Of a DNA stretch of 64,000 bases, positions 1 to 8,737 are shown one piece after another (positions within the stretch are counted from its first letter, which is position 1; each line of letters begins with the position of its first letter). The position numbers were made by a program, and so were the translations under genes. Source of the DNA: Bradyrhizobium sp. 170 (GTDB lineage Bacteria; Pseudomonadota; Alphaproteobacteria; Rhizobiales; Xanthobacteraceae); the NCBI RefSeq assembly GCF_023101085.1, contig NZ_CP064703.1, positions 1,922,001 to 1,986,000 on the forward strand, written 5' to 3'. Below the pieces are notes generated by a model. That model did not search any database, was not told where the DNA came from, and saw only the letters and a list, made by a program, of their open reading frames with translations.

Positions 1-21
1 AGGATCGAAACCGATTTCGCT

Positions 22-498
22 TCACTTCGCGAGCAGCGCAACGGATCCCTTCGGTACGAAGTAGGCTCGCCGCTTTTCTCCATCGCGCATATAGACAACC
101 TCGGCCCCGCCATGGCTATTCACGCCCGTTTCGGCGATGGTCAGCTTCATGCGAACGAAACTCGCCCGGGCTATCTTGTTTGCCAGAAGGACGGTGACAA
201 CGTCGCTGATCGTCTCCGCCATGAAGAAGGACGCGTCGGCGCCCCCAACCGGGCGCAACCCTTCAAGCACCGTCGCCACATGCCCGGCCCAGCCGGGATG
301 CGTCGTCACGAGCCCGAAGATGGCAGCTGCTATCTGATGGCCGGATAGCTTCTCCTCGCGCCGCTCCCTTCCGCGAGGAAGTCGGCCGTATCGACGGATT
401 GACTCAAATCGCTGATCCATTTCCTGCGGCGAGCTATATGATACGTCGCTATTCTGGTTCAGTAAGCCGAGGATACGAGCAAGGTTCTTTGCATACAT
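22..498 (-). CDS. hypothetical protein, 158 aa, partner of the ApeA-like gene
   Basis: I do not recognise this protein. It has no signal peptide or clear membrane segment. The N-terminal third is charged and rich in Arg, and the middle (about residues 55-110) is predicted helical with a hydrophobic core. It starts 33 bases downstream of the stop of the HEPN/ApeA-like gene on the same strand, so the two are likely co-transcribed. A role as accessory factor of that gene is only inference from position. Confidence 0.6.
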   Translation of the reverse strand: MYAKNLARILGLLNQNSDVSYSSPQEMDQRFESIRRYGRLPRGRERREEKLSGHQIAAAIFGLVTTHPGWAGHVATVLEGLRPVGGADASFFMAETISDVVTVLLANKIARASFVRMKLTIAETGVNSHGGAEVVYMRDGEKRRAYFVPKGSVALLAK

Positions 499-531
499 CG
501 CGTTTCTCTCTCCGCGGGGTCCCGCCTGCTT

Positions 532-1920
532 CTAGTCGCAGGCAAGCCGATAATCCCGGAGCACGGGATTGGACCCAGCTCGCGGTATTCCTTCTTCAGG
601 GATAGGTAGCTCGAGAGCGGTCAGAAGGTAGCAAAGCGCCTCCATCGCCCGCGTCGATTTCGAGAAGCCGCGGAATTGGGCGTCGCTCTCCGGATTGAAG
701 TGGCCATGGGCGCTCTTGCCGCGAAAGCTGATCGCGCGCTTGAGGTGGTAGACTGCCTCGTCGGGCAGAACGCCTTTGCCGAAGCGTGCTTCGACCATGC
801 CAACGAGCCGCTTGAACTGCTGCTCGGCAGTTTCCGCCCTGATCCAGCGGATAGCGCCCGCAATCCGCTCGCCAATGGCAACGTCATGGCCGAGCTCTTG
901 CGCTTTCGCCGCCGCCACGGCCAAGATTGCATCGATATCGGAACCGGAGAGCATGGGTTGCGCTTTCGCGATAGGGATGTCCTCAAGCCAGCGGCAAGCG
1001 TTGAGCAGCCGTTCCGAAGAGACCACATTCTTCAAGCCGAAGCTTGCCATCATGAGTGCGTTGGGTCGCCGCCATGCCGCCGCCCGGTTCATCCAGGCAA
1101 CAAGGCATTCCCGGAAAGAGGCCAGCTCCTTGTCGTCCCAGCATCGTACCGGCGAGCCGCCGACCCAGAGATCGCGATTGTCGACCTCAGCCTCGGGCCA
1201 GATATAGTGCACTTCATGCTCGCCGGGATATTCGTGCTGTTCGGCGGCTTCCATCATCTGCGCGAAGGAAAGGCGGTCGATCCGGATTGCCGATGGCTTA
1301 AGCTGCACACCGAAGCAAAACGACAGGAAATTCACGTAATCCGAGACGTGCTCGATGTAGTCCCGTAGGCTTGGCGGCTCTTCGAATTCGATTTCGAAGG
1401 TTGGCCAGAGCTCTTTCGGCCCCTCAAACTCCCCGCCATAGGTCGCGCTATACCAAGCTCGAACCGTCAAGCCCTGGGCAGTATCGTTGAAGATGATGAG
1501 GTGCTCTTCCGTTGGGAACCGGTTGCGGCCGATCGCTTTGACTTTACGGTCATGGCGCATCAGTCCATTCGTATGCTTCACGTGGAAGGAGACCCTCTTG
1601 ACTCTGTCCTCGGCTCTCCACGGATCGTGGCCAACGACAGCAACGTTTGAAAGAATTTCTTGCCGGTGCGTCTCCCGTTGCGGCGCGATGTTGCGCGAAC
1701 TCGTTCCTGCGATCGTCGTGACGTTGGAATGCAGCGAGACGATTTCATTCGTCTCGGTTTGCAAAAAGACCGGCTGCTCCCCCTTGATGTGAAAGAAGTC
1801 CGCGTAGCTATAGATCCGGGCGCGAATCTCTTCATCCGAGACCAGCACCGTTCCCGTGAGGTTTTCACCGGTAACAAGCTCGATGCAATGCAGCGGCTTC
1901 CCGCTCTCGATCTTCGGCAT
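532..1920 (-). CDS. HEPN/ApeA-like protein, candidate antiphage RNase
   Basis: This 462-residue protein resembles the ApeA architecture: a beta-rich N-terminal domain over roughly residues 1-210, with the characteristic stretch SLRDYIEHVSDYVNFLSF at 184-201, followed by a helical C-terminal HEPN domain. A HEPN catalytic motif R-x4-H is visible at R400-GKSA-H405. In ApeA-type defence, HEPN nucleases are known to cleave RNA and arrest growth after infection. Here the function is inferred from layout and motif. The start ATG at 1920 is the only good in-frame start. It probably forms a two-gene unit with the small gene downstream. The family could also be a non-defence HEPN protein. Confidence 0.65.
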   Translation of the reverse strand: MPKIESGKPLHCIELVTGENLTGTVLVSDEEIRARIYSYADFFHIKGEQPVFLQTETNEIVSLHSNVTTIAGTSSRNIAPQRETHRQEILSNVAVVGHDPWRAEDRVKRVSFHVKHTNGLMRHDRKVKAIGRNRFPTEEHLIIFNDTAQGLTVRAWYSATYGGEFEGPKELWPTFEIEFEEPPSLRDYIEHVSDYVNFLSFCFGVQLKPSAIRIDRLSFAQMMEAAEQHEYPGEHEVHYIWPEAEVDNRDLWVGGSPVRCWDDKELASFRECLVAWMNRAAAWRRPNALMMASFGLKNVVSSERLLNACRWLEDIPIAKAQPMLSGSDIDAILAVAAAKAQELGHDVAIGERIAGAIRWIRAETAEQQFKRLVGMVEARFGKGVLPDEAVYHLKRAISFRGKSAHGHFNPESDAQFRGFSKSTRAMEALCYLLTALELPIPEEGIPRAGSNPVLRDYRLACD

Positions 1921-2366
1921 GCAACACCTTTGGTGCTTTACGTGCTCTGCATCATGTACGAGCTAGAACCGCCATGCCGCCAGAGCCGCAAAAAAAGATC
2001 AACACTGCCGCACAAACCGCCAGCGCGCCGACCGCATTAATCCTGAATCCCCACAGACTGACTTCGAGCCTTGGCTCACGCATCGCGCAATTCTCCATTT
2101 AGAACTTAGAGAACGGCTATGCGGAGGGATTTCTTTTTGTCGCCGGTTTTCTGCCGGTCGTCAACCACGCGCGGCTTTTCGATCGTGGATGCTTTTAAAG
2201 GAGCTTTGAAGGGCATTTGAAGGCCGTTTGAAAACCTGCAGGGGCCCGGGAGTTCGGCTGCGCTGTCGTCTTAGCACGCATGGCCCAGGTGATTCGCCTG
2301 TTCTGTCAGAAGCAGCCGTCACAAAAGAGGGCTTGGGCGCGTGCGGCAAGCCGCACCGGCGCCACC
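1921..2366. other. intergenic stretch, no gene recognised
   Basis: This stretch separates the ApeA-like gene from the pabA fragment. Short ORFs occur in several frames, but none resembles a known protein or has a convincing ribosome binding site. Confidence 0.5.
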
Positions 2367-2540
2367 CGTCTACCGAAAACGATCCCAATACACTGGTGTC
2401 CGAGGCAGATGCCAAGAATGGGGAGGCACCTGAAGGTTCGCGGACATCGCCGTAGATATCCTGGCCTCACTTGGGGTGCAGGGGCCAGGAGAAATCACCA
2501 CTGCGAGCGGCTTGAGGTCAACAAATCTCTGACGCAACGA
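2367..2540 (-). pseudogene. fragment of a second pabA/trpG glutamine amidotransferase
   Basis: Nucleotides here align closely, over about 170 bases, with the complement strand of the intact pabA at about 46886-47060, including the region coding the ISPGPCTP motif (read here as ISPGPCTPSEA). Frame breaks and missing ends show it is a relic. It is either a remnant of a duplicated pabA or the trace of recombination between copies. Confidence 0.8.
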
Positions 2541-2952
2541 GAACACCGGCGGCCACACGGAAATCTATCCAACAAGGGCGTTTAGAAAGCCCTGTTCTGC
2601 ATGCTCCGGGCTTCACGTTACGGGGCATCTAGAACGTTTAAACCGTACTTTTGGATCTGTTCGGTCAGGAGTGCATTGAAGCAGGATAGGATGTTGTGCG
2701 GTCAAGGACCAAGCTTCGTCGGGCAAACGGGCGAACGATCCGTGTTGCCCGAGGCAGACTGCTGCCTCAACCCGCGGCTTGAAGGCGATGACAAAACGAC
2801 AGCATCTACATGCGCGCCAATTCAGCAACGAAAGCCCGTTCACAGGCTTCCACGTCGATCCATTGTCAGTTCCCATGCGTCCTGCGCCGAAGGCCGATCC
2901 TTTGTCCCGCCGCCGTAGGAGGGCGGTTGTCAGCGGAGTTTCAGTCATGGTC
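2541..2952. other. intergenic stretch, no gene recognised
   Basis: Overlapping ORFs are present on both strands, but none resembles a known family and their frames conflict. I see nothing supportable here. Confidence 0.4.
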
Positions 2953-3648
2953 CTATGCGTTCCGAAAAAAGCCGTGCCTTTGCAAAATTGGCAGCAGCTC
3001 ATGATGGTCATGAATGATGTAATCCGGCTGCGCAGCCTGCAAACGCGACTCGGAAACAAATCCGCCGGTAATGGATATGCTGATAAGCCCGAGGTCGCGT
3101 GCAATTTCCGTTTCAACCGGCATATCGCCGATGATGAAGGTTGACTCTGGCTTCAGATTATTTGCTTGCATATACAGGCGAAGCCGTTCGCCTTTGCTCA
3201 TGCTTTTGAATTGAGTGGCGCGGCTTTCGAAGGCTAGAACCTCGTTGACGCAATCGTCGATTCCAAGCCTGCGGATTTGGGAACGAAGAGGATCGACTAT
3301 ATAGCTGCTGAGAACGATCGTTGAGACCGCCTGTCGACGTGCCGCTTCTAAAATGCAGCGCGCGCCTTTGCGCAGATCGGCCTTGCGCGCCAGCGGTTCG
3401 TAGGTGTCGTGAAAAATAGCGCTGCCATCGCTATCCACGATTGCGGCTTCACCTTCCGACATTCCGACACTGCGGTAAAGAACAGAAAGCGGGAGCTCGC
3501 ACTGTTGCCGAAAAGTTGGCATATCGATATCAGGGCGACCGAAGCGCCCTAGAATGAGATTGATCGTTTTCAGCAACGCATCGGCGTCGTCGAGCAGCGT
3601 GCCATTCCAATCAAATACTAGAGTAGGTTTCATGATGACCTCAGGCAA
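2953..3648 (-). CDS. HAD-superfamily phosphatase
   Basis: A 231-residue HAD hydrolase of the phosphoglycolate-phosphatase type. Motif I is D13-W-N-G-T-L, so the second acidic position is Asn. This variant occurs in a subset of HAD phosphatases. Motif II Ser/Thr is in VLSSY (about residue 114), and motif IV is the GDMPVETEIA segment. The substrate is unknown. The start overlaps the end of the PurF-like gene by 8 bases, which indicates translational coupling. A second Met at residue 6 (3633) could be the true start. The pairing suggests dephosphorylation of a product made by the PurF-like protein. Confidence 0.8.
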   Translation of the reverse strand: MPEVIMKPTLVFDWNGTLLDDADALLKTINLILGRFGRPDIDMPTFRQQCELPLSVLYRSVGMSEGEAAIVDSDGSAIFHDTYEPLARKADLRKGARCILEAARRQAVSTIVLSSYIVDPLRSQIRRLGIDDCVNEVLAFESRATQFKSMSKGERLRLYMQANNLKPESTFIIGDMPVETEIARDLGLISISITGGFVSESRLQAAQPDYIIHDHHELLPILQRHGFFRNA

Positions 3649-5227
3649 CGGCTGATTCCGGGAAGGGAAGATCGGCGATTAACTTGTTCAAATTCTTGTT
3701 CGCGCGTTTTTGCCCCGCTGGGGTTGGCATCTCGAACGTAAACGGCGACAAATCGATTCCATCATGCCCCTGCGGAAGCAAGGATACGAGAACTTGGAAG
3801 GGTAGATAAGTGATAGTCGCAGCATCGATGGATACGGCAATTGTGCTTTCGATGATCCTGAGCATTTGCGGTTCGATGTTATGAAAACGCAGGCTTTGCT
3901 TCCGCTGTTCGGATGGCAGAGCTTTCCATATTTGCCAGAACACCAACTCATCCATCGTGTCGATACCCATGCCGTAGTAATTTGGCGCCACTATAGGTGG
4001 TGAACCGATTACCCAATGCACAGCCTTTGCCCCGGCGGAAAGGAGCATATTCGTGACAGCCCGACTCGTATCGCCGCGAATGAGGGCTTCATCGACCATG
4101 ATTATGGTGCTGTCAGCAACGTCCTCCTCTGCGACACGGTATTTCTGGTCAATAAGAGATCTTCGCTCGCTAATGATACCTACAAGCGTCCGCTGAGAAA
4201 ACTGTGTTGCGACGACTTCGTGACGTCGGACGATGGCACCGTCTTCGGCGAGTGATGCAAACAGACCATCAGCATACGGCCCTCCGGTTCGCGGCATGGA
4301 AGAAACGATAAAAGGGGCGGACCCCACTTCTACTGCCAGTCTCGGCGCAATAAGTTTACCAAGAGCCACTCCGATATTGTAACGGGTTTCGAGATGAGAT
4401 TGGCGTTTCGACGTGTTGGGGCTTCCTAGGTAAAGCGTCTCGTAGGCGCACAGCTTGGTTTTATGTCGAGCATCGCCCACAGATCGATCAAGGCATACTC
4501 CCGTTTTTCCGTTCACATACTTGATGTGGCCTGGTAAAATTTCGTCTGCCTTGCCTTGTAGTCCGGAAAAGGCACAGTTTTCCGAAGCAAAAAGCAGAAA
4601 GCCGTCGTCGGTTTGCATGAATTCCAAAGGTCGCAAACCATATCGGTTGCGGAAAGCAATGAGATTTCCTTCACCATCCAACAAGAGTGCGCTGACGGCG
4701 CCATCGACACGGTCATCTATCTCCCGAAAGAGGTTTTCGTGATTCACCGGCAGACCATGCTGCCAATAATCACTTTGACAGGTACGCTCAATCAGCTTGA
4801 GCAAGAGTTCGGCATCAGTTTTGCCGTCAAAGCTGTGCCCTTGGACGAGCAATTCCTCTCTAAGTTCATCAGCGTTGACCAAGGCCCCGTCTAGGGAAAT
4901 CGTCAAATGGCGGAAACCGTCTTTATGGTTGTGAACAGGCTGAACGTCGCTCTCGTCGCGCTCCCTGTTAGACGGACTACGAATGTGTGCAATCGCTACG
5001 CGGGGCCTGAAATTCGCATACTGTTCATTATAGTCATTTGTTGTTAATTCGCGTGCCGGCTGAGACGACTTTGTATACTGAACACGTTTTTCATGCATGA
5101 AGACGGCAAGACCGAACCCCGCCTGTCCACGAAGTGCAAGTTTCGGAAGCATGTGCTGGAGCCGATCATAAACGGTCTCCTGTGAATGACTTGAAGGCAA
5201 CAGAAAAACACCAGCAACGCCGGACAT
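3641..5227 (-). CDS. PurF-like amidophosphoribosyltransferase paralogue lacking the glutaminase Cys
   Basis: The protein has the two-domain layout of glutamine-PRPP amidotransferase: an N-terminal Ntn glutaminase-like domain (residues 1 to about 230) and a phosphoribosyltransferase domain with a PRPP loop, MVDEALIRGDTSRAV, corresponding to the classic DDSIVRGTTS motif. The start at 5227 is chosen because GAAGGA precedes it at good spacing and it yields the family N-terminus. The ORF itself extends to 5413. That N-terminus is MSGVAG rather than MCGI(V/A)G, so the nucleophile Cys is Ser. The usual NG pair is also altered (LDGALVN). It may use free ammonia, have a Ser nucleophile, or be a non-purine enzyme. 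It overlaps the HAD phosphatase gene. Confidence 0.8.
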   Translation of the reverse strand: MSGVAGVFLLPSSHSQETVYDRLQHMLPKLALRGQAGFGLAVFMHEKRVQYTKSSQPARELTTNDYNEQYANFRPRVAIAHIRSPSNRERDESDVQPVHNHKDGFRHLTISLDGALVNADELREELLVQGHSFDGKTDAELLLKLIERTCQSDYWQHGLPVNHENLFREIDDRVDGAVSALLLDGEGNLIAFRNRYGLRPLEFMQTDDGFLLFASENCAFSGLQGKADEILPGHIKYVNGKTGVCLDRSVGDARHKTKLCAYETLYLGSPNTSKRQSHLETRYNIGVALGKLIAPRLAVEVGSAPFIVSSMPRTGGPYADGLFASLAEDGAIVRRHEVVATQFSQRTLVGIISERRSLIDQKYRVAEEDVADSTIIMVDEALIRGDTSRAVTNMLLSAGAKAVHWVIGSPPIVAPNYYGMGIDTMDELVFWQIWKALPSEQRKQSLRFHNIEPQMLRIIESTIAVSIDAATITYLPFQVLVSLLPQGHDGIDLSPFTFEMPTPAGQKRANKNLNKLIADLPFPESAVA

Positions 5228-5948
5228 GCTATTATCCTTCAAAGAAAAGATGACGATTGTTATCGTCGTCATTCGACAAACTGCGTGTGTCGTGTTCAAC
5301 CAAGACTCCGCGCCCGAATCCGACACTAAGGCGATGTATTCCGCCGGCGCGGTGCGAAGCACGTCGTTCTGCTCCCCTTTCAGCAAGGAGCGTGCCAGCG
5401 TCTTAGGTGGCACGGCTCACGCCGGCAGATCGCGACGGCTCCGGAAATACGGGAGTTTTGATCAAACGGCCGCGATCCGAGCTGTTGGATCTACGACATG
5501 TTGGCTGAGGCGCGACGCGTTTTACGCAAATAGGCGTCGCGAATTGAACGTCCGCAGTCGGCGCGGCGCTAGAGTCATCCAGATCGCCCGCATGCAGTGT
5601 CGCCGGTAATTGTTACAAGATCATTGGCTCCCGGTGCACCATATGCGGTGCGCGTAAGTGCGGATAGCGCGACCAACCGCAAGAAGAACATGCACCTGAC
5701 CGTCGCGAAAGCCCGGTGGCTTGGTCGATGACGGCTGCAGGATCGGCCTACTCTCCCCAGTAGGCGCAACGTGCGCTCCGGTTTCGAGACGGTGGGATCG
5801 AAAGGAGAGGGCAGGCCAGGTGCAGATGATCGATGCCGTTGAGGCGCTCGCCATCGATCCCGCCGATGTCGCAAGCCGACCCCCTGGCACCACGTTCATA
5901 ACCGTCTGTCTGTGAAACCCGCGTTCCTACCCGAAGAACATCAGTCTA
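5228..5948. other. intergenic stretch, no gene recognised
   Basis: This stretch lies upstream of the PurF-like gene. It should contain that gene's promoter, but I could not assign -35/-10 boxes. Short conflicting ORFs from about 5575 to 5915 do not resemble known proteins. Confidence 0.4.
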
Positions 5949-6420
5949 TTGTCAGAGAGTGGATGGATCTGCTCCAATGAACAGGACCGCGATGTAGCTC
6001 TCATAGAGTGTGCGGTCTCAGTCGAGAAGGGGCAGGCTAACAGCCTCGAATATTGGCTGCGACAGCCAGACGGCGCTTTCCGCTGGTACCGGTGCACGGC
6101 CGTGCCGCTCAGGAATCGGGGCGGTAGCGTTCGGGAATTGCTCAGCTTTGGATGGATGTGCACCACGACAAACTTTCTGGCCGCCACAATGGCTCATCGA
6201 GGCTCACTGGGACGCAACTGCGGGCGCCCGGCGGCATTCTGAAATGGTCGGTCAAGCAGCTGGCCGGGCGAAGTGGGGATATCCTCCGCGGTCATTCGCC
6301 GGCTCGAGGAGTACAACGACACTCCGCCGATGGTCGACGAGTTGATGGAAATCCTCCGGAGCACGTTTTCGGCTGCGGAAATCGAATGTTTTTCCCGCTG
6401 TGGCAAGCCAGGTAATCCGG
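5949..6420 (+). pseudogene. relic of a PAS-domain/HTH regulator
   Basis: The first part (5949-6160) reads as the end of a PAS fold, with the PAC-like segment YWLRQPDGAFRWYRCTAVPL. After a frame change, the sequence GTQLRAPGGILKWSVKQLA follows (about 6209-6270). After a second frame change comes ISSAVIRRLEEYNDTPPMV (about 6277-6340). Together these form the helix-turn-helix typical of small rhizobial XRE regulators. At least two frameshifts and no intact start show that the gene is dead. Confidence 0.65.
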
Positions 6421-6489
6421 TCGCGATAGATTGAGCTTTGCCGGCGCAGGGCTCTGATGATCTTCTGTCGTCCCTCCAGTTGACCGATT

Positions 6490-7272
6490 CTAATTTCCCC
6501 GATAGCTAGGCGACCTCTTCTCAAAAAAGGCGTTCATTCCCTCTTGCTGGTCGGACGTCGTGAATGCGTGCCTGATGGCTTGTCGTTCAAATTCTAGACC
6601 GGCATCAAGCGTGGTTTGGTAGGCGGCGAGTACAGCCGCTTTAGCCAGTTCTATGGAACGCGGCGGCTTGTGCGCAATAATTTCGGCAACTTCGAGAGCG
6701 CGGCTCTGCGCCTTGCCGTCTGCCGTGACCTCGGCAACAAGCCCAGCTTGATGGGCTGCGCGCGCAGAGATGGATTGTCCGGTCAGGATCATGAGCATCG
6801 CGAGTGATTTGCCGGCCACGCGGGTCAATCGCTGGGTTGCTCCGTCTCCCGGCAATATCCCGATATTGATCTCCGGCTGCCCGAAGGCGGCGCCTTCACC
6901 GGCGATCACGATGTCGGCCAGCAGCGCGAGCTCGTGACCACCGCCAAAGCAAATCCCCTCAACCGCGGCAATAAGTGGCTTGGGGAAATTAGCGATATCC
7001 CGCCAGGCAGAACGTCGCGCGGAATTGTCGACGGCTTCGAACCCTCGTTGCCGCATTTCCTTGATATCGGCACCGGCGGAAAAGAACGCATCGCTGCCAC
7101 GAAGAACGACGCAGCGGACGTCATCATCCAGCGTGGCCTTGCAAAGGGCGGCCGCGAGTTCCGCGATCAGATCATTGCTCAGCGCGTTTCGTTTGGATGC
7201 CCTATTCAATGTCAAGAGCACCACATGCGGCAAGGGAGACGTCCAAAGAATGAGGTCAGGCTTGGCGTTCAA
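6490..7272 (-). CDS. enoyl-CoA hydratase/isomerase family protein
   Basis: A crotonase-fold protein of about 260 residues. The oxyanion-hole segments are FFSAGADIKEM and CFGGGHELALLADIVIA, and FGQPEINIGILPGDGATQRL marks the active-site region. A TTG at 7272 preceded by AAAGGTG gives the normal family length. An ATG at 7344 would add 24 residues. It probably hydrates or isomerises a 2-enoyl-CoA made in the adjacent CoA-transferase pathway. It lies 93 bases downstream of the LacI gene on the same strand, so the two may share a transcript. Confidence 0.85.
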   Translation of the reverse strand: MNAKPDLILWTSPLPHVVLLTLNRASKRNALSNDLIAELAAALCKATLDDDVRCVVLRGSDAFFSAGADIKEMRQRGFEAVDNSARRSAWRDIANFPKPLIAAVEGICFGGGHELALLADIVIAGEGAAFGQPEINIGILPGDGATQRLTRVAGKSLAMLMILTGQSISARAAHQAGLVAEVTADGKAQSRALEVAEIIAHKPPRSIELAKAAVLAAYQTTLDAGLEFERQAIRHAFTTSDQQEGMNAFFEKRSPSYRGN

Positions 7273-7365
7273 CGCAGCACCTTTGCAAATTACGGATAAG
7301 CGCCATTTACACTGAAATAGCATTCGCGAACAGCCGTCCTGCATGCCAGCCGGGGCTGCGGCCCT

Positions 7366-8442
7366 TCATCGCGGCCGCCTTGGCAGGCGGTCGGCGGTCC
7401 GTGGTGACGCGGTGGACGACCGCATCACCAGGCGATAGGGCAACAGGACGCTCTTGGGGACGGGCCTTCCCGCGATCGCATTGATGAGATAGTCGGCTGC
7501 GCCGCGGCCTATTTCAGCGGCGGGAATACTGATCGTCGTAAGCGGCGGATCCATCTGTGCCGACAGTTCCACGTCGTCGAAACCGGTAATCGAAAGCGCC
7601 CGCGGCACGCTCAAACCCATCTTGCGGGCTTCCGTAATGGCGCCGATGGCCAGCGTGTCGGTGGTGCAGATCACGGCGGTCGTGTCGGGATGGTCAGTGA
7701 GCAGTTGGCGAAGCGCGCTTCGTCCTTGCGCGAGCGAGTGGTCGGCCTTGATGACTTGAGTCGGCTGGAGTCGGATATCGACTTCAGCGAGAGCGCGCTG
7801 GATGCCATCGAGTCGCGCGCGCGAACGGTCATTTGACGGCCGAATGTTGGCAATTGCACCGAAACGAACGTGTCCCAGGCCGAGAAGAAATTCGGTCATC
7901 TCGCGAGTGGCGCGTTCGTTGTCGATGCCAATGGCAGGAATGCCGCCGCCCGCCTTGGAGACATAAGTCGTAATGACGGGCACGCCAGTTTGCTCTACCA
8001 GAGCTCGTAACTCCCGACCGTGCGAGCCTCCCACTAGCACAATGCCGTCTATGCCGCGCTCGATGAGGCTCTGCATCTCCTGCAACTCGCGGCGTTGATC
8101 ATACTGCGAATTGGCGATGAATAACGTGTAGCCGCTTTCGCTTAGTCGGTTCTGCAGGGCCTCCACGCCTTCGGCAAAGATGCCAAGGCCTAGCGTCGGA
8201 ACAATCGCGCCGATCGTCCGCATGCGTCCCGATTTCAGCGCCCGGGCCGCGCTGTCCGGCGTATAGGATAGATCGGTGATGTATCGCATCACTTTATCGC
8301 GCAGTTCGGGCCTGACAATTTCTGGATGATTTAGAACCCGCGACACCGTCGCCGGCGACACGTTCGCCTTTCTCGCGACGTCCTCGATCTTCACCCTTGG
8401 CTGCGACCGGCCTTTGGGATCAGCGATCGATTTCTTGTCCAT
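7366..8442 (-). CDS. LacI-family transcriptional regulator
   Basis: The N-terminal LacI helix-turn-helix (VKIEDVARKANVSPATVSRV, about residues 17-36 from the chosen start) is followed by a hinge and a periplasmic-binding-protein-like effector domain ending near residue 345. The start at 8442 (MDKKSIAD) is preferred over the ATG at 8481 because it gives the usual short leader before the HTH. It is divergent from the CoA-transferase/ABC operon. A LacI-type palindrome sits between them at 8664-8677, and an identical one lies at 27423-27436. It is the natural candidate to bind both, with a sugar or sugar acid as effector. Confidence 0.9.
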   Translation of the reverse strand: MDKKSIADPKGRSQPRVKIEDVARKANVSPATVSRVLNHPEIVRPELRDKVMRYITDLSYTPDSAARALKSGRMRTIGAIVPTLGLGIFAEGVEALQNRLSESGYTLFIANSQYDQRRELQEMQSLIERGIDGIVLVGGSHGRELRALVEQTGVPVITTYVSKAGGGIPAIGIDNERATREMTEFLLGLGHVRFGAIANIRPSNDRSRARLDGIQRALAEVDIRLQPTQVIKADHSLAQGRSALRQLLTDHPDTTAVICTTDTLAIGAITEARKMGLSVPRALSITGFDDVELSAQMDPPLTTISIPAAEIGRGAADYLINAIAGRPVPKSVLLPYRLVMRSSTASPRTADRLPRRPR

Positions 8443-8663
8443 CTGATCTGCTCGGATTGTCCCATAACGGGCTGTTAACATCCGTTCGAGTTAAACCACC
8501 TGAAGCGTTGCTATCTCAAGCGCAGTGTGCACGAGATCGGTGCTTTTTCATTGAACAGTATGCGCGCGCCCAAGCCACAGCAAGCAGAGCGCGCCGGCGG
8601 CCATGCTCCGACCGTGCGGCGCTTAACGCCCTTGACTCCGCTGGTCGGGGTGACTAGAAATCA

Positions 8664-8677
8664 TGAAAACGATTTCA
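8664..8677. promoter_or_regulatory. LacI-type operator, copy 1
   Basis: TGAAAACGATTTCA is a near-perfect palindrome with a central CG, the normal shape of LacI/GalR-family operators. It lies between the divergent LacI gene and the CoA-transferase gene. It overlaps the first in-frame ATG (8663) of the latter, which argues for the downstream start at 8738. The identical 14-mer occurs at 27423-27436. Confidence 0.7.
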
Positions 8678-8737
8678 GAGAGGCGGGAGTTCAGCGACAT
8701 CTCCGCGAGATCGTCAGAGAGAGCCAAGCAAGAACGT

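Noticed and set aside
2613..3144. overlapping ORFs of 100-170 codons on both strands
   Set aside because: They conflict with each other and with the end of the HAD gene, and none resembles a known protein.
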